From Leucaena leucocephala (taxonomy: Eukaryota; Streptophyta; Magnoliopsida; Fabales; Fabaceae): a stretch of 64,000 nucleotides of DNA. Position numbers and translations under genes: made by a program. Positions 11,611-21,838 of this stretch are shown piece after piece. The notes beneath the pieces are model-generated. The model did no database searches and was not told the origin of the DNA. It saw only the letters and a list, made by a program, of their open reading frames with translations. Position 1 is the stretch's first letter. Each line of letters starts with the position of its first letter. The stretch is taken from contig CM073557.1 of NCBI GenBank assembly GCA_037074615.1, positions 9,626,501 to 9,690,500 of the forward strand, read 5' to 3'.

Positions 11611-12920
11611 AACCTAAACCTAAACAATTCATGCTTTATTAAAAAAATAATAAATAAAGATAAGAATATGATACAACTAACCAATGATCAAATTTGAAAG
11701 GGACAAACTTTATGAAAGAAATAGAGACAACTATATAATAAGTCATAGTTGGAACAATTGGAAAAGAGTTGTGAAATCTGAACTTTTTATTTTTAAAAAC
11801 AAGGAACTTCTGTCACCATATTCTTCTCAACTTTTGTTACCAGAATCACCAAATGAATTTCTAAATGAGCTATATGCATATTGACATTTGTTTCTTATTC
11901 ATAAAATTATTATGTCATTATGCATCTCAGTGGCTATTATCCACAAGGTCGTGAGTTGTGCCGTTACTTGCTTTATGGGCATATTCTTCTCAATTGTATG
12001 AACCATTTTAGGAAAATGCTTGGGCAATTTTAATAGCTCAGGATAACCCAAAGAATTCTTCTTCTTCTCCTACATTTGCCTCAACATATACAACTATGTA
12101 ACTATACTATTAAAGCTCAGAAAAGGCACTCACAAGAACTAACATAGTTGAACAACTAAAAAGCCTCACAAAACTCTTAACATAGTACTATTATTATTAA
12201 CATTAACAATAAAGAAGTTAAATGGTGACTTACAGCTTTGAAGACTAGAACGATGACTGAGGGAGTTAACAACTATGGAGATAGTGAATGACGATGAAAA
12301 CAACGATGGAATTAATCAAAAGTAGGTAGAAAATGACCAAAAAATACCTTTTATCCAAGTCTATGGTGGCAGGGTAGAGAATGAGACAACAAGCAGCTGT
12401 ATGAAAAGTAAATATGAAACTCATTGGGGATTAGGTTTTTGAATTTTTTGTGGGCTTTTTATGACGATTTTGATATAAAACTGCCATTAAAGATACTTGT
12501 AATAGCAGTTTTATAAAAACCACCATTCAAAGTCTAACATTTACCCCTCCAAAAGTCTGTAAAGACTTTATATGACAGTTTTATTAAATATGCCATTAAC
12601 TCATGTTTTTTCTATTTTCTAAAACTTGTCAGCATTTCCCCTTGATTTCTTATCTCCGAACATAGTTTGATTAGGTAAATGATTAGATATGAATTCGATA
12701 AATGATTAGATATAAATGATTATATTTTACTTTCTTAACTCATGCGTTTATATTTTTTTATTTATGAATTTCTAATCTACTTTAGTTAATGGATTATTGT
12801 TAATATTATTGAGATGCATATAAAATATAAATGATTTCACTACAAAAGCATGAAACTAAATGAAGTAGAGTCATCGTCTGAGTTTTGTGAGCCATCTGGG
12901 TCTTCTGCAGGGTGGTGGAA

Positions 12921-13029
12921 CTACTACTGGTTACGTTGGCGATAGAGATCAAAATAGAGACTAGTGTACCTTTCTTGAATGTTCTCTACCTGAAAGGAGA
13001 GTTCTTCAACCGAGTTCTCCAAATTATCC
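12921..13029 (-). pseudogene. Short coiled-coil coding remnant inside the CACTA relic
   Basis: The minus strand reads DNLENSVEELSFQVENIQER followed by YTSLYFDLYRQRNQ and two stops. This is a heptad-like acidic/leucine segment, probably the C-terminal part of the transposon protein. Upstream the frame is lost by a shift. Function is not known; the position between the transposase-like piece and the TIR suggests the last exon of the CACTA gene. Confidence 0.4.
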
Positions 13030-13558
13030 ATTCAGATTATCAATTTTTCTAGAAGTTTGAGGAGGTCTAGAAATGGGCAAAGCATTGGGTTAGGGAGAGA
13101 ATGCTTGTCCTCAAAATCGTCACATGATCTTTTACAGGAAGGAGACAAGCCAGAAAATGATGCCATTTGAAGAAAGATGTATGAGAATGAGAGTAAGACA
13201 CAAAAATACAAGGAAATAGATGAAAATAAAGTGGAACAAAAAGTACAATGGAAGGGTATTTAAGATTGAGGAAAACTATTGGCCTTCCCTCATGATAGCT
13301 AAAGACGTTGGGAACCAAAAAGTCAAGAGACATACACTTTCTTTCCACATATAGGGCATTAAGAGGAAAATGTAGGAAGTCAGAACAATTGACTTAGAGC
13401 AGTAGTTTTGCTAAAAATTGTTGTTATAAGTTCTCAGTGTAACTTTTAACAGCGGTTGTAAAACTTCTATTAAAAGTTTATAAAATATGGATTTATTTAT
13501 TAATATGCCACTGTATTTTTTTACTATATTTTCCTTTTAACAACTGTTAAGTAGTGCT

Positions 13559-13583
13559 GTGATAAGCCTTTTTTCTAGTAGTG
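13559..13583 (-). repeat. CACTA terminal inverted repeat (right end)
   Basis: The top strand ends 'ttttttctagtagtg'; its complement begins CACTACTAGAAAAAAGGC, the typical CACTA terminus. The 3 bp beside it are TTC (13584-13586). The partner terminus is missing, so the target duplication cannot be verified. Confidence 0.72.
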
Positions 13584-13915
13584 TTCATTGAGGCAACCAT
13601 AATAAAATATTTTTAGATTAGTATCCTATAGAGGCCCTAAACTATATACTAGCTACAACTCCTTTTGTGATGGAGGAGTCATAGATAGGTGATGATATCA
13701 AAGCCCTCAAGACTCTATATCTAGTCCTCTACTCCTACGGTGTGAAGATAATCAAGGCGAGTAATCTCACAAGTCTACTTAGGAGTGTTTGGGTAAACGT
13801 CAATCATTTCTTCCATGAATATGTCTTCATTTATCAGTATCCCAACTCTAATATGAGTCTCATACAATAGCATCACTTGTTGGAGGTAATCTAAATGAGC
13901 ATTCAGGTCTTATTT
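13584..13915 (-). pseudogene. Unidentified coding-like relic, part 2 (left of solo LTR L3)
   Basis: The minus strand reads DLNAHLDYLQQVMLLYETHI, then RVGILINEDIFMEEMIDVYP, then NTPK and a stop, then TCEITRLDYLHTVGVED. This long near-open stretch looks like former coding sequence and continues across L3 from 16971-17280. I do not recognise the family; a retroelement gag/pol fragment is the likely source because everything around is retroelement. Confidence 0.35.
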
Positions 13916-16900
13916 TGTAACATCCTTTCTTTTATACGTCTTAGGGACCATTTAGTAGCAGTTAGAACCACTTACAAGACCTTAGAAATCCATTAGCCAA
14001 ATCTGGAATTTTACTCTTTCTCAGGTTATTGTTCATATAGTATTCCAGATTACGCAACGAATTTCAAAAAATCATAATTAATTCTAGAAAAATCGAAATA
14101 AAGTAATTCAAAAAGCTACGTGAAGATAACATCTTGAAATTTAAGGGGAAAATAATTTCCAGAACAAATGATTATCCAATTGATACAGTTTATTCGTTGA
14201 AGTTTACTGTTCATTTGGTCAAAACTCTGGAAACAGATTCTTGTCCCTTACTTTGGAAATTCAGTTCTCTTTGTACAGACATCAAAATAAAGCGTTCTTG
14301 GTGTCAAAATGAAACTTGGCATGTCATCTAAATGTCTGTAAAATATCATACATTTATTCCATCATTTACTATTTTTCATTACATCATGACCCTCACTGCT
14401 CATATTGGTCATACAAACATGGAAATCTCAGTAGCAAACATTACTAAACAATGCATGCATTAATGTAACTACTTGTGCTTGCTTGTGAAAGTGTTATCAT
14501 TGTGTAATGTGCATGCTTCCATGTAACATATGAAATACAATTAGCCAAAGTAATCATAGAAATAGAGCTTAATACATAAGCACAATTGCAACACAATTCA
14601 CAAAAGCCATAGCACAATCAAGCATAACATTCAATGCATACAAGTTTATGATAAGTTTACTACCTTAAGCACTTAACTTTCTTTCTCCTTATCTTGCTTC
14701 TTTCTTCTCAGTTTTCTTGTACATGTGGCTGCCTCTCTTGGAGCATACCAATCAATTCCTAACATCACATAATCATTCATTCATCACAATCTAACTTCCT
14801 TGAGCATTAAACTCACTTTAACTAACATAACTTCGTCTTGAACATTAAGCCCATTAACTTTCCTTAATCTTAACTAATGGACTTGGTATTTGAATCAATT
14901 GATATCTTGTCTTTACCCTATACAATTTCATCTTTTGAATCCATTTATGAGCTTATAATCATGAAATTCCAGCTCCTTCATCACATGCTGTACAGAACCG
15001 AAACTGCACTCAATTCTTTCAAAAATTCTCTTTTTGATTTCAAGGCTTCCCATACTTGTTTCTCTACTTTATCCCATGCAATTTTTCATTTTAAAACATT
15101 GGAAGCATCAAAATCATGAAATTTCAATCATTGTTCATACGTGTGAACAGTATAGATAAGGGTTTCAAAAACTACAACCTTGGAATTTCAATGCTTTTAA
15201 GGTTCAAAACCTTTCCAACCCTACACATAATCATCACCTAAATTCAATGGAAGCATTAAATCATTGAAATTCCATTTTCTTCCTCATGAATAGTGCATAC
15301 CAAACAGGGCAGACCATGACAAAGTCAAGAATATCAACTTGATTCAACAACCAATCTCTTAACTAGCTTGTTTAAGCTTCAATCATACACTTCTAACTTT
15401 AATTTCTTCTTTTCCCTTTCCTCTGAGGTTTTTGGTCAGCACCACCCCTTAGAGAAAAATCAAATTTTCTCCCATGAAAACCCTAAGTTCAAGCTCCCAA
15501 ATCAAAGCAAAATAAGCTTAGAGAGATTGCTTACCTTTAATCTCTAGCTTGCTTGAACTTTGGCACCTTGAATCTTCTTTGTCTTGGCTTGACTTTTCAT
15601 TTTGCAAGAGTTTCACCAAGGTCCATGAAGCCACAGTTTTACTGAAGAATTGAGGGGGTATTTATAGCCAAAATCCACGGAAAATGAATGGCCAATATTG
15701 ATTTGGTTACTATTTGATCTAAAGGCTCATATTTAATCTTGAATTTAATTTTTTCCAAAAAGAATAATTATGACATCATGTGGGACAGCTCAAGGGATAC
15801 CTCATGGGGATATGTAGCGTGCTCACCATGCTAGGAAGCTTTTAAAAAAATTATAGTCCAATCCGGTACCGATCAGAGCAGTTTCACAACAACCGAACTA
15901 TTTTCTATTCCTATTTTTTTATAATATTCCAAGATATGTATTCTATCCTGTAAATCAATTTCTAGGCTTCTCGTACCCTTGACATGGTTATACTGAATAT
16001 TTATCTGCCATTCATCCCTTGGGAAATGACCAAAATACCCTTGTGTCCTTTCTTACACTATATTGACCCTAAGGGTAAAATCGTCTTTTTACCCCTCTTT
16101 ATACTGCCTTAGGACCTATACTGGCTCTAACTAATCACATTTATACTATATGCCACGTTTTTTACTTGTCCTAGATGACCAAAATGCCCTCCATCCATCA
16201 TTGGTACAATATGGGCATCCAGGGTTTTTTCGTAATTTTACACTTTTTTTGGACACTGGCCTCTTCTGCTGATGAACTGGTACCCTGGGTTTTGGGCCTT
16301 CCTTGACAACATCATAGGCCTATATATGAGGTCATCTGGTCTCATTTCATCTAGGCTTATTTACTGATAAATTCCATTATCAAATCACGGTTGGCTTCAA
16401 ACTCCCGTCAAAATTCACTGTTATGGGAATAACTTTTTATATAGGACTTCTTCTGGGGTTCTATCAGATTCATAAAATTGGACACTATAGGGCACACTTT
16501 CCTGTAATTCCCCCACTTATATCTGATGTCCATGGAATCTAATAAAAATTGAGATAACTTTTAGACTATCAGATAATTTTCTGTTCTCTGAAGCCCTAAT
16601 AAAATTTCTGTATCATGCCAGATTAACCAGCGTAACTTCCTCTATTTACTGATGGAATGTGGGACTAAAAAAACTCTCAGCCAGTTCTAACCCTTTCCAG
16701 ACTGACCTTTCCATAATTATAATTTTGCCCTTGAACTTTTTACTTAATTACATTTAATTCCCTTAACTTTTGAAAATTATCACTTTTGGCCCAACTTTTG
16801 TTTCTACTTTAACTTTTGGCCTTTAACCTTTTCTACTTTTCATTTTAGTCCTTATCTTCATTAAAGAATCATCTAACATTTATCATTTCTTCTGTTATTC

Positions 16901-16970
16901 GTCATAATTATTTCCAAACCTTTTTCCACTCTCTGTAGTATACCGATAGGAAAAAAAACAGGATATGACA
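13916..16970 (-). repeat. Solo LTR L3 (family L)
   Basis: A complete 3055 bp LTR, TGTAACATCC to GGATATGACA, with a near-perfect 5 bp target duplication (TATTT at 13911-13915, TATTC at 16971-16975, one transition). No internal domain is attached, so it is a solo LTR from LTR-LTR recombination. The left arm of the conserved hairpin is lost here (only 'ggaaatctcagtagc' at about 14421 remains). A minus-strand TATA-like element (ctataaatac) lies near 15658-15667. Confidence 0.85.
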
Positions 16971-17540
16971 TATTCAGTGTCTCTCTAAATATATCAACTA
17001 CACCATTTCATCTTTGCTAATACATGTTCATAATAAGTCTATAACTCATTCCTTACTGTAAGAATTATAAGAGGCTGTATCACTTGGGACAATGGAACTA
17101 AGTTACTAGGTCCTAAAATATTATGCCTAGTAGGTGCTAGTACGTATACTTGACTTGGTCCTACTATATTGACCTGAATAGGACCTATCTCTGTTGATCT
17201 CTTTGGTCTCTGTGGGTAATGAGGTCGGATTGTCATGGTCTGATCCATCAAAATAAAGTTTATTGTACCCAATATAATATAGTATAAGGCACAACCCTAT
17301 CATTCTTCTCGAGGAACCTTTTGTATGGAAACCTAGTAGATTGGATGTCAAATTCAATGAAAAATTTGAGCAGGGATAAAATGGTTTTAGGGTTTTTAGA
17401 TATTGATGCAATAAAAATATGATGCAGAAAGATAAATGTTTTTTGAATTTTTGATTAAGATGAAAATGAGTTAGTTTGTTGAGAAATATGTTATGAAAGA
17501 CTCTTGATGATGAAAACATATCTATCCTTGCTCTCATGTT
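16971..17540 (-). pseudogene. Unidentified coding-like relic, part 1 (right of solo LTR L3)
   Basis: A minus-strand frame at 17039-17272 reads MGTINFILMDQTMTIRPHYP and continues with proline/glutamine-rich text (GPIQVNIVGPSQVYVLAPTR). A second frame, 17127-17537, overlaps it in another phase. The stretch joins 13584-13915 once L3 is removed. It resembles a low-complexity gag-like region, but I cannot name it. Confidence 0.3.
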
Positions 17541-18296
17541 TAAATTTGGAGTTTAGAAAGCACTAAGTCTCAAAGAAAACCTTAATCGATCGATTGAGTC
17601 TAGAACCTTAATTTTTCTTAAACCCCTTTGATCAAAGCTGGTTTAAGAACTATTAGTGAACTATCATAAACCACTTAGCGTGTAAATTTAATTTAGATGA
17701 TGAAAATGCCCTCGAATGATCATCGATCGAAAACGCTAGATTTTAAACAATGAATTAGTTAACAACGATCGCTGATAATAACCCACTCTCTAAAAATTGA
17801 AACTAAAATATTCTATTAAAAGTAAATGTTCAAACCATCCGAATTCAATTACAAAGTGTAATATGAGAATAACCAATCGATATTCAAAACTTGCTCATAA
17901 GATGAAAACCCTAGATCTAGCAGCAATCATAACATGAGAAGATACAAATTAGAATAGTAGAAACTCCCTATTTGAGTCCATAAGTTCAAGATATATGATT
18001 TATCACCAAGAGGTAAAGGTTTAGCCTGTCATGACTCCTGTTGTACTACAATTGCTGTTCAGTTAAGATGCCATGAAGAAACGATGGAAATATGGTAGAT
18101 TGGTGGTGGATAGTATGGAGAAATCTATGGAAAGGTGTAAAACAATGGAAGAAGTCAAGAAGGTGATCAAAGAGTGCTAGAGTACTGCTTCTTAGCCTAA
18201 TCAGGTCAAAAATCAACCTCCTTCTAGAAGGCAGCCTTCCTCCACTTTTATTTCTACACAACCTAATTCAAAAGTGCAGTTCTAGCGATTACGTAT
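17541..18296. other. Unannotated AT-rich stretch
   Basis: No convincing frame, LTR terminus or RNA gene seen. It contains a cluster of CGATCGAT-type words (about 17585-17735). It is probably non-coding sequence of the same relic that carries the primer site at 18918. Confidence 0.3.
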
Positions 18297-18420
18297 TTTA
18301 GTCGCGACCAGATCCATATTTTGGTCGTGACCTGTAAACATAGAGAGACTTCCATAAGAATCAAGGTCTTGACTGGCAGACTCTTTGGTCGCGACTAAGA
18401 GATACAGGAGTGTGGTTTCA
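18297..18420. repeat. GTCGCGAC-motif repeats, two degenerate units
   Basis: Contains 'agtcgcgaccag', 'ggtcgtgacctg', 'ggtcttgactgg' and 'ggtcgcgactaag', alternating with 'catagagag'-type words. Spacing and word order match the 72-73 bp tandem repeat at 59028-59500, so both stretches belong to one retroelement family's untranslated region. Confidence 0.55.
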
Positions 18421-18917
18421 CTTTCATTGACTTGTGATTTCTTTCCTGGTCTTTGCTCTCTTCCAAAATAGCATTTTAACCTTTAATTAGCATATTGTCA
18501 TGCACAATCATGCATTACCATAAAAGTAGAATTTAAGGTACAAAATGGATGGTAAAGTTGTTATAAAACTCTTAAAAGTGTCACAAAAATCATATACAAA
18601 ATATGTCTTACCAGTGGGTTTATAAACTGTTCCCAAGTAAGACTTATGTGTTATTCCCACTTATCATCCATTAAATTAGAACCCATTGAGGAATGTTTAG
18701 GATTATCATCCTTAAATTCCTATTACAAGGGATCCTCCTAAATGAAAACATCATTAGGATACTCTCTTTGGTTTGCTATTGACTCAGAGTTAACACCAGA
18801 GTTCACCTTGATTTTCCTACAAAAATTATTCTATAGGTCAATTTACCCAAAATTGACCCACATACTTTCACACTAAGTAATGCACAAATAAGAGCATTTT
18901 ATTCTATACCAGAATCT
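18421..18917. other. Non-coding stretch between repeat and primer site
   Basis: AT-rich, no frame above background. Its place left of a Met-type primer site fits the leader of the element whose 5' LTR was L4. Confidence 0.3.
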
Positions 18918-18932
18918 TTGCTCTGATAAAAA
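18918..18932 (-). promoter_or_regulatory. Degenerate tRNA-Met primer-binding site next to L4
   Basis: The top strand has 'ttgctctgata' followed by A's where intact sites have 'ccaa', immediately before the LTR start TGTAACACCC at 18934. It indicates that L4 was a 5' LTR with internal sequence to its left. Confidence 0.6.
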
Positions 18933-18933
18933 A

Positions 18934-19720
18934 TGTAACACCCTCATTTTATATGAATATGCACATTTGGAAGCCTTTGGAACCACTTTAAGAACTATTA
19001 AAGTTGGGAAAGTGATTTTTTCAAAAATTTCTTCTCAGGTATTGTTAATATGGCAATTCCATATTTCTGACTCAATTTTAAAAATTCATAACTAATTTTA
19101 AAAAAATAAAATGAGGTGGTTCTAAGTTCTATTGAAATATATTTAATTCATAATTAAGGGGGAAATATCAAACATAATTTATTAGCTTTGAGTAATTCCT
19201 AGATTTTCATTAAAGATAACGGTCAACTTCTAATTTTCCAAATTTTGGGCTTTAACTTTGAAAAATCATATTAAATTGTATACATAACCAAATTATGTAA
19301 TATTTGTGTCCATTTAAACCATATTGTCATAACTATATACATGCCAAACATCATGTTTAAATCCATCTAGGAAGACATTCAAAATATAGACACAAGGTTA
19401 TTGCCTCATTTAGGGATACATGCCATTGTCCAATATACTTCAATACAAAAGTGGCATTATAATTATATAACATAGCATACTTAGTTGTTCACATTTAAGC
19501 CCTTTCTTTTGGATGTCTTAGCCCCTATATCAATGGCAAAATCATGGAAGGAATGAGATTTTAAAGAAATATCAATAGCTAGAGATGTGCACTTTATCAT
19601 TAACTAAGTTAAATTATCTAATCACATGCTATATGATATGGGACCAAGATAACTCTAGCTTCAAGCATACTCTAACATGCATATTGTCATGACATTTAAT
19701 GCAAGGCAATACAACAACTC
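18934..19720 (-). repeat. Family-L LTR copy L4, left part
   Basis: Starts TGTAACACCC and carries the family's early LTR landmarks, strongly diverged. The hairpin region is decayed (near 19554). It is cut at 19720 by the copia composite, whose target duplication is AACTC, and continues at 27880. Confidence 0.7.
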
Positions 19721-19862
19721 TGTTAGGAATTGGAAGACACATAGCAGAAATTAACTTAAAAAATTTTCCATTCCCTGCCAGGATCTACCTTATGTGTTTA
19801 AGTCAAGTGGAAAGAAGTATTACCCTCAGTATTTAGTCACGACTTTCTCAGCTTCTAGTTGT
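19721..19862 (-). repeat. 3'-LTR remnant (short-LTR copia type)
   Basis: 142 bp starting TGTTAGGAATTGG. It is closest to the first 140 bp of the right LTR (27006 on; both have 'attcagtc/atttagtc' and 'gactttctcagcttct'), not to the adjacent long LTR. It ends exactly where the next LTR (TGTAAGG) starts. Confidence 0.8.
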
Positions 19863-20501
19863 TGTAAGGATTTGGAAGACACGCAGCGGAAATTAATTTA
19901 AAATTTTTTCCATTCCTTGCCAGGATCTACCGTGTGTGTTTAAGTCAAGTGGGAAGAAGTATTACCCTTAGTGTGCCTCAGCGACTTCCACAGCTTTCGG
20001 TCACGACGTTCACAGCTTCTCTTTGCGGCTCGTGCTCCCTTTCTAATCACAAGAAGTCGACGACTTAGGTCAGCTTCCTCTACTGGTATCCACACGAACA
20101 GCGTTCCAACCATGAACGACGTGCTAGCGTCTCTTGTCCCTCCAGGGCTTTTTCAAGAGTTCGTCCTCTCCGTCTCTATTTTGGCAGTTTCTTATCTACA
20201 AACCTTTTTGCAGAGTCCCCTTCGACCTTTCTATGTTCTATATGTTTCTCTGTGCAAAACGCAGCTCCTAAAATCAGATATATAGGATGCTATGCATTTT
20301 TCTCTGTGAACTGAATTGGATTTTGGAGTTAATCTTATATTAATTCCAAAATTAATACAATATCATATATTGTATAATTTTATAAGAAACTAATTAAATA
20401 AATAATATCAAATCCGTCCCACAGATTTAATTACCCATTTATTTAATTTTAAATAAAGATGAGACTGAACTATATTTGATTTATTATCATAAATCAAATT
20501 T

Positions 20502-20860
20502 GAGATATCCTATCAATTTGAATTTCGAATTTCAAACGTGATAGAGATTTAATTTATCCTTATAAATTAAATCTTATAAATATCTCTTATATGAGATATC
20601 CTATCAATTTGAATTTCAAATTTCAAACATGATAGAGATTTAATTTATCCTTATAAATTAAATCTTATAAATATCTCTTATATGAGATATCCTATCAATT
20701 TGAATTTCGAATTTCAAACATGATAGAGATTTATTTATCCTTATAAATTAAATCTTATAAATATCTCTTATATGAGATATCATATCAATTTGAATTTTGA
20801 ATTTCAAACGTGATAGAGATTTAATTTATCCTTATAAATTAAATCTCATATATACATATA
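20502..20860. repeat. 91 bp tandem repeat in copia LTR, 4 units
   Basis: Units begin 'gagatatcctatcaatttg' at 20502, 20593, 20684 and 20774. Each contains the near-palindromic 'tttgaatttcgaatttcaaa' and 'taatttatccttataaatta'. The last unit runs into a TATATA-rich segment. Confidence 0.9.
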
Positions 20861-20933
20861 ATATATATATACGAATTTATATATATATACGAATATAAAT
20901 ATAAATAAATATATATACATCTATCCTGGATCA

Positions 20934-20968
20934 TTCATTGAATCTGGACATGTCTTAGATTCAATGAA
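20934..20968. repeat. Perfect 12 bp inverted repeat in copia LTR
   Basis: Arms TTCATTGAATCT and AGATTCAATGAA with an 11 nt loop. It is conserved at the same place in the two other long copia LTRs (51000-51036 and 57824-57858). Confidence 0.8.
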
Positions 20969-21824
20969 TCTGGACATCATAGCTCGTGTTGGGCTATTTT
21001 GTGTGCGACCCTGTAGGCCCATATGAAGTTGGCAGTGGGCCATTTGCTATACTAGCCCACAAGTCGTAAGCGATCTCTAGCAAGACATAACGACTACCCA
21101 AATCATATAAGGATCGATAAACGATGTAACCTTTTATACAACCATATCATGTCCCTTCTGTCACGCGATATTTTGGTTATGGATGAGGCATGGATAATGT
21201 CATCCTCCTATTCCTGACTGTTACTTTCTCGATCCCTGAGTAGTCTGACTATAGAAATGGAACTACCTTTCCATTACAGTATGGCCATACATTTCTCAGA
21301 CTCACTCATCGAGGGGCCCAGTAATATCTCTCTACGAATGTGAGGGACAAATTCCATCTTGACCATTCACATTCCTCCGCATGAAAAACCACTAAGGCCG
21401 AACATAGTCTTTATAATCACTCGGTCCAAAATGACTTTTGACTAGGTCAAAGCTGAGCGTTTTGTCATGTAGGAATCCATGATGATCTCAGGTCAAAGGG
21501 CTTATTGACATGGTTTGTATATGAGAGAAGCTTATGACGTTACCCATACAGTTCTCTCATAGCGGGTCAGTCCAACACCTTGTACTCTTACATGTGCCTA
21601 TGATTTTGATTTATATCTCTATACATCTTCAAAGTCATACTGGTCTTATTTCATCTGTGCTCCCGCATAGATGATCGACCAGGGACATTTAGGATAATAT
21701 CATGAATTATCCAAGGATGGTCATCATAGTAAACATGTAAATAATATGATAACTCAATTAATAAATTCATAAATCAATAATGTTCATAAGACAATGATTG
21801 GCCCCTAGGGCACGATTTCCAATA

Positions 21825-21834
21825 ACCTCCCACT
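21825..21834 (-). promoter_or_regulatory. Polypurine tract of copia composite
   Basis: The minus strand reads AAGTGGGAGGT immediately before the LTR start, identical to the tract of the second copia element at 51893. Confidence 0.85.
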
Positions 21835-21838
21835 TGCA

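Larger units (their letters stand above)
10536..13583 (-). mobile_element. CACTA/En-Spm DNA transposon relic, right-hand portion
   Basis: The right edge (13559-13583) is a CACTA terminal sequence; its reverse complement starts CACTACTAGAAAAAAGGC. Near it are degenerate subterminal repeats with words like 'cagttttataaaaaccacc' and 'acagcggttgtaaaac' (12480-12600, 13440-13480). Upstream on the minus strand are remnants resembling the plant transposase_24 (Ptta/En-Spm) domain and a coiled-coil segment. The left terminus is not in the window; LTR L1 appears to have inserted into the element. It is non-functional: every frame has stops. Confidence 0.7.
19863..21824 (-). repeat. Long-type copia LTR (1962 bp)
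   Basis: From TGTAAGGATTTGG to TTTCCAATA (a decayed CCAACA), followed by a polypurine tract. It aligns with the LTRs of the copia element at 50012-58714 and has four copies of the 91 bp AT-rich tandem repeat (those LTRs have three). The 1.1 kb middle section is absent from the 874 bp LTR at the other end of the composite. Confidence 0.85.

Noticed and set aside
11684..11884. Plus-strand frame MIKFERDKLYERNRDN
   Set aside because: 66 codons on the strand opposite to the CACTA coding remnant, AT-rich, with no recognisable motif.
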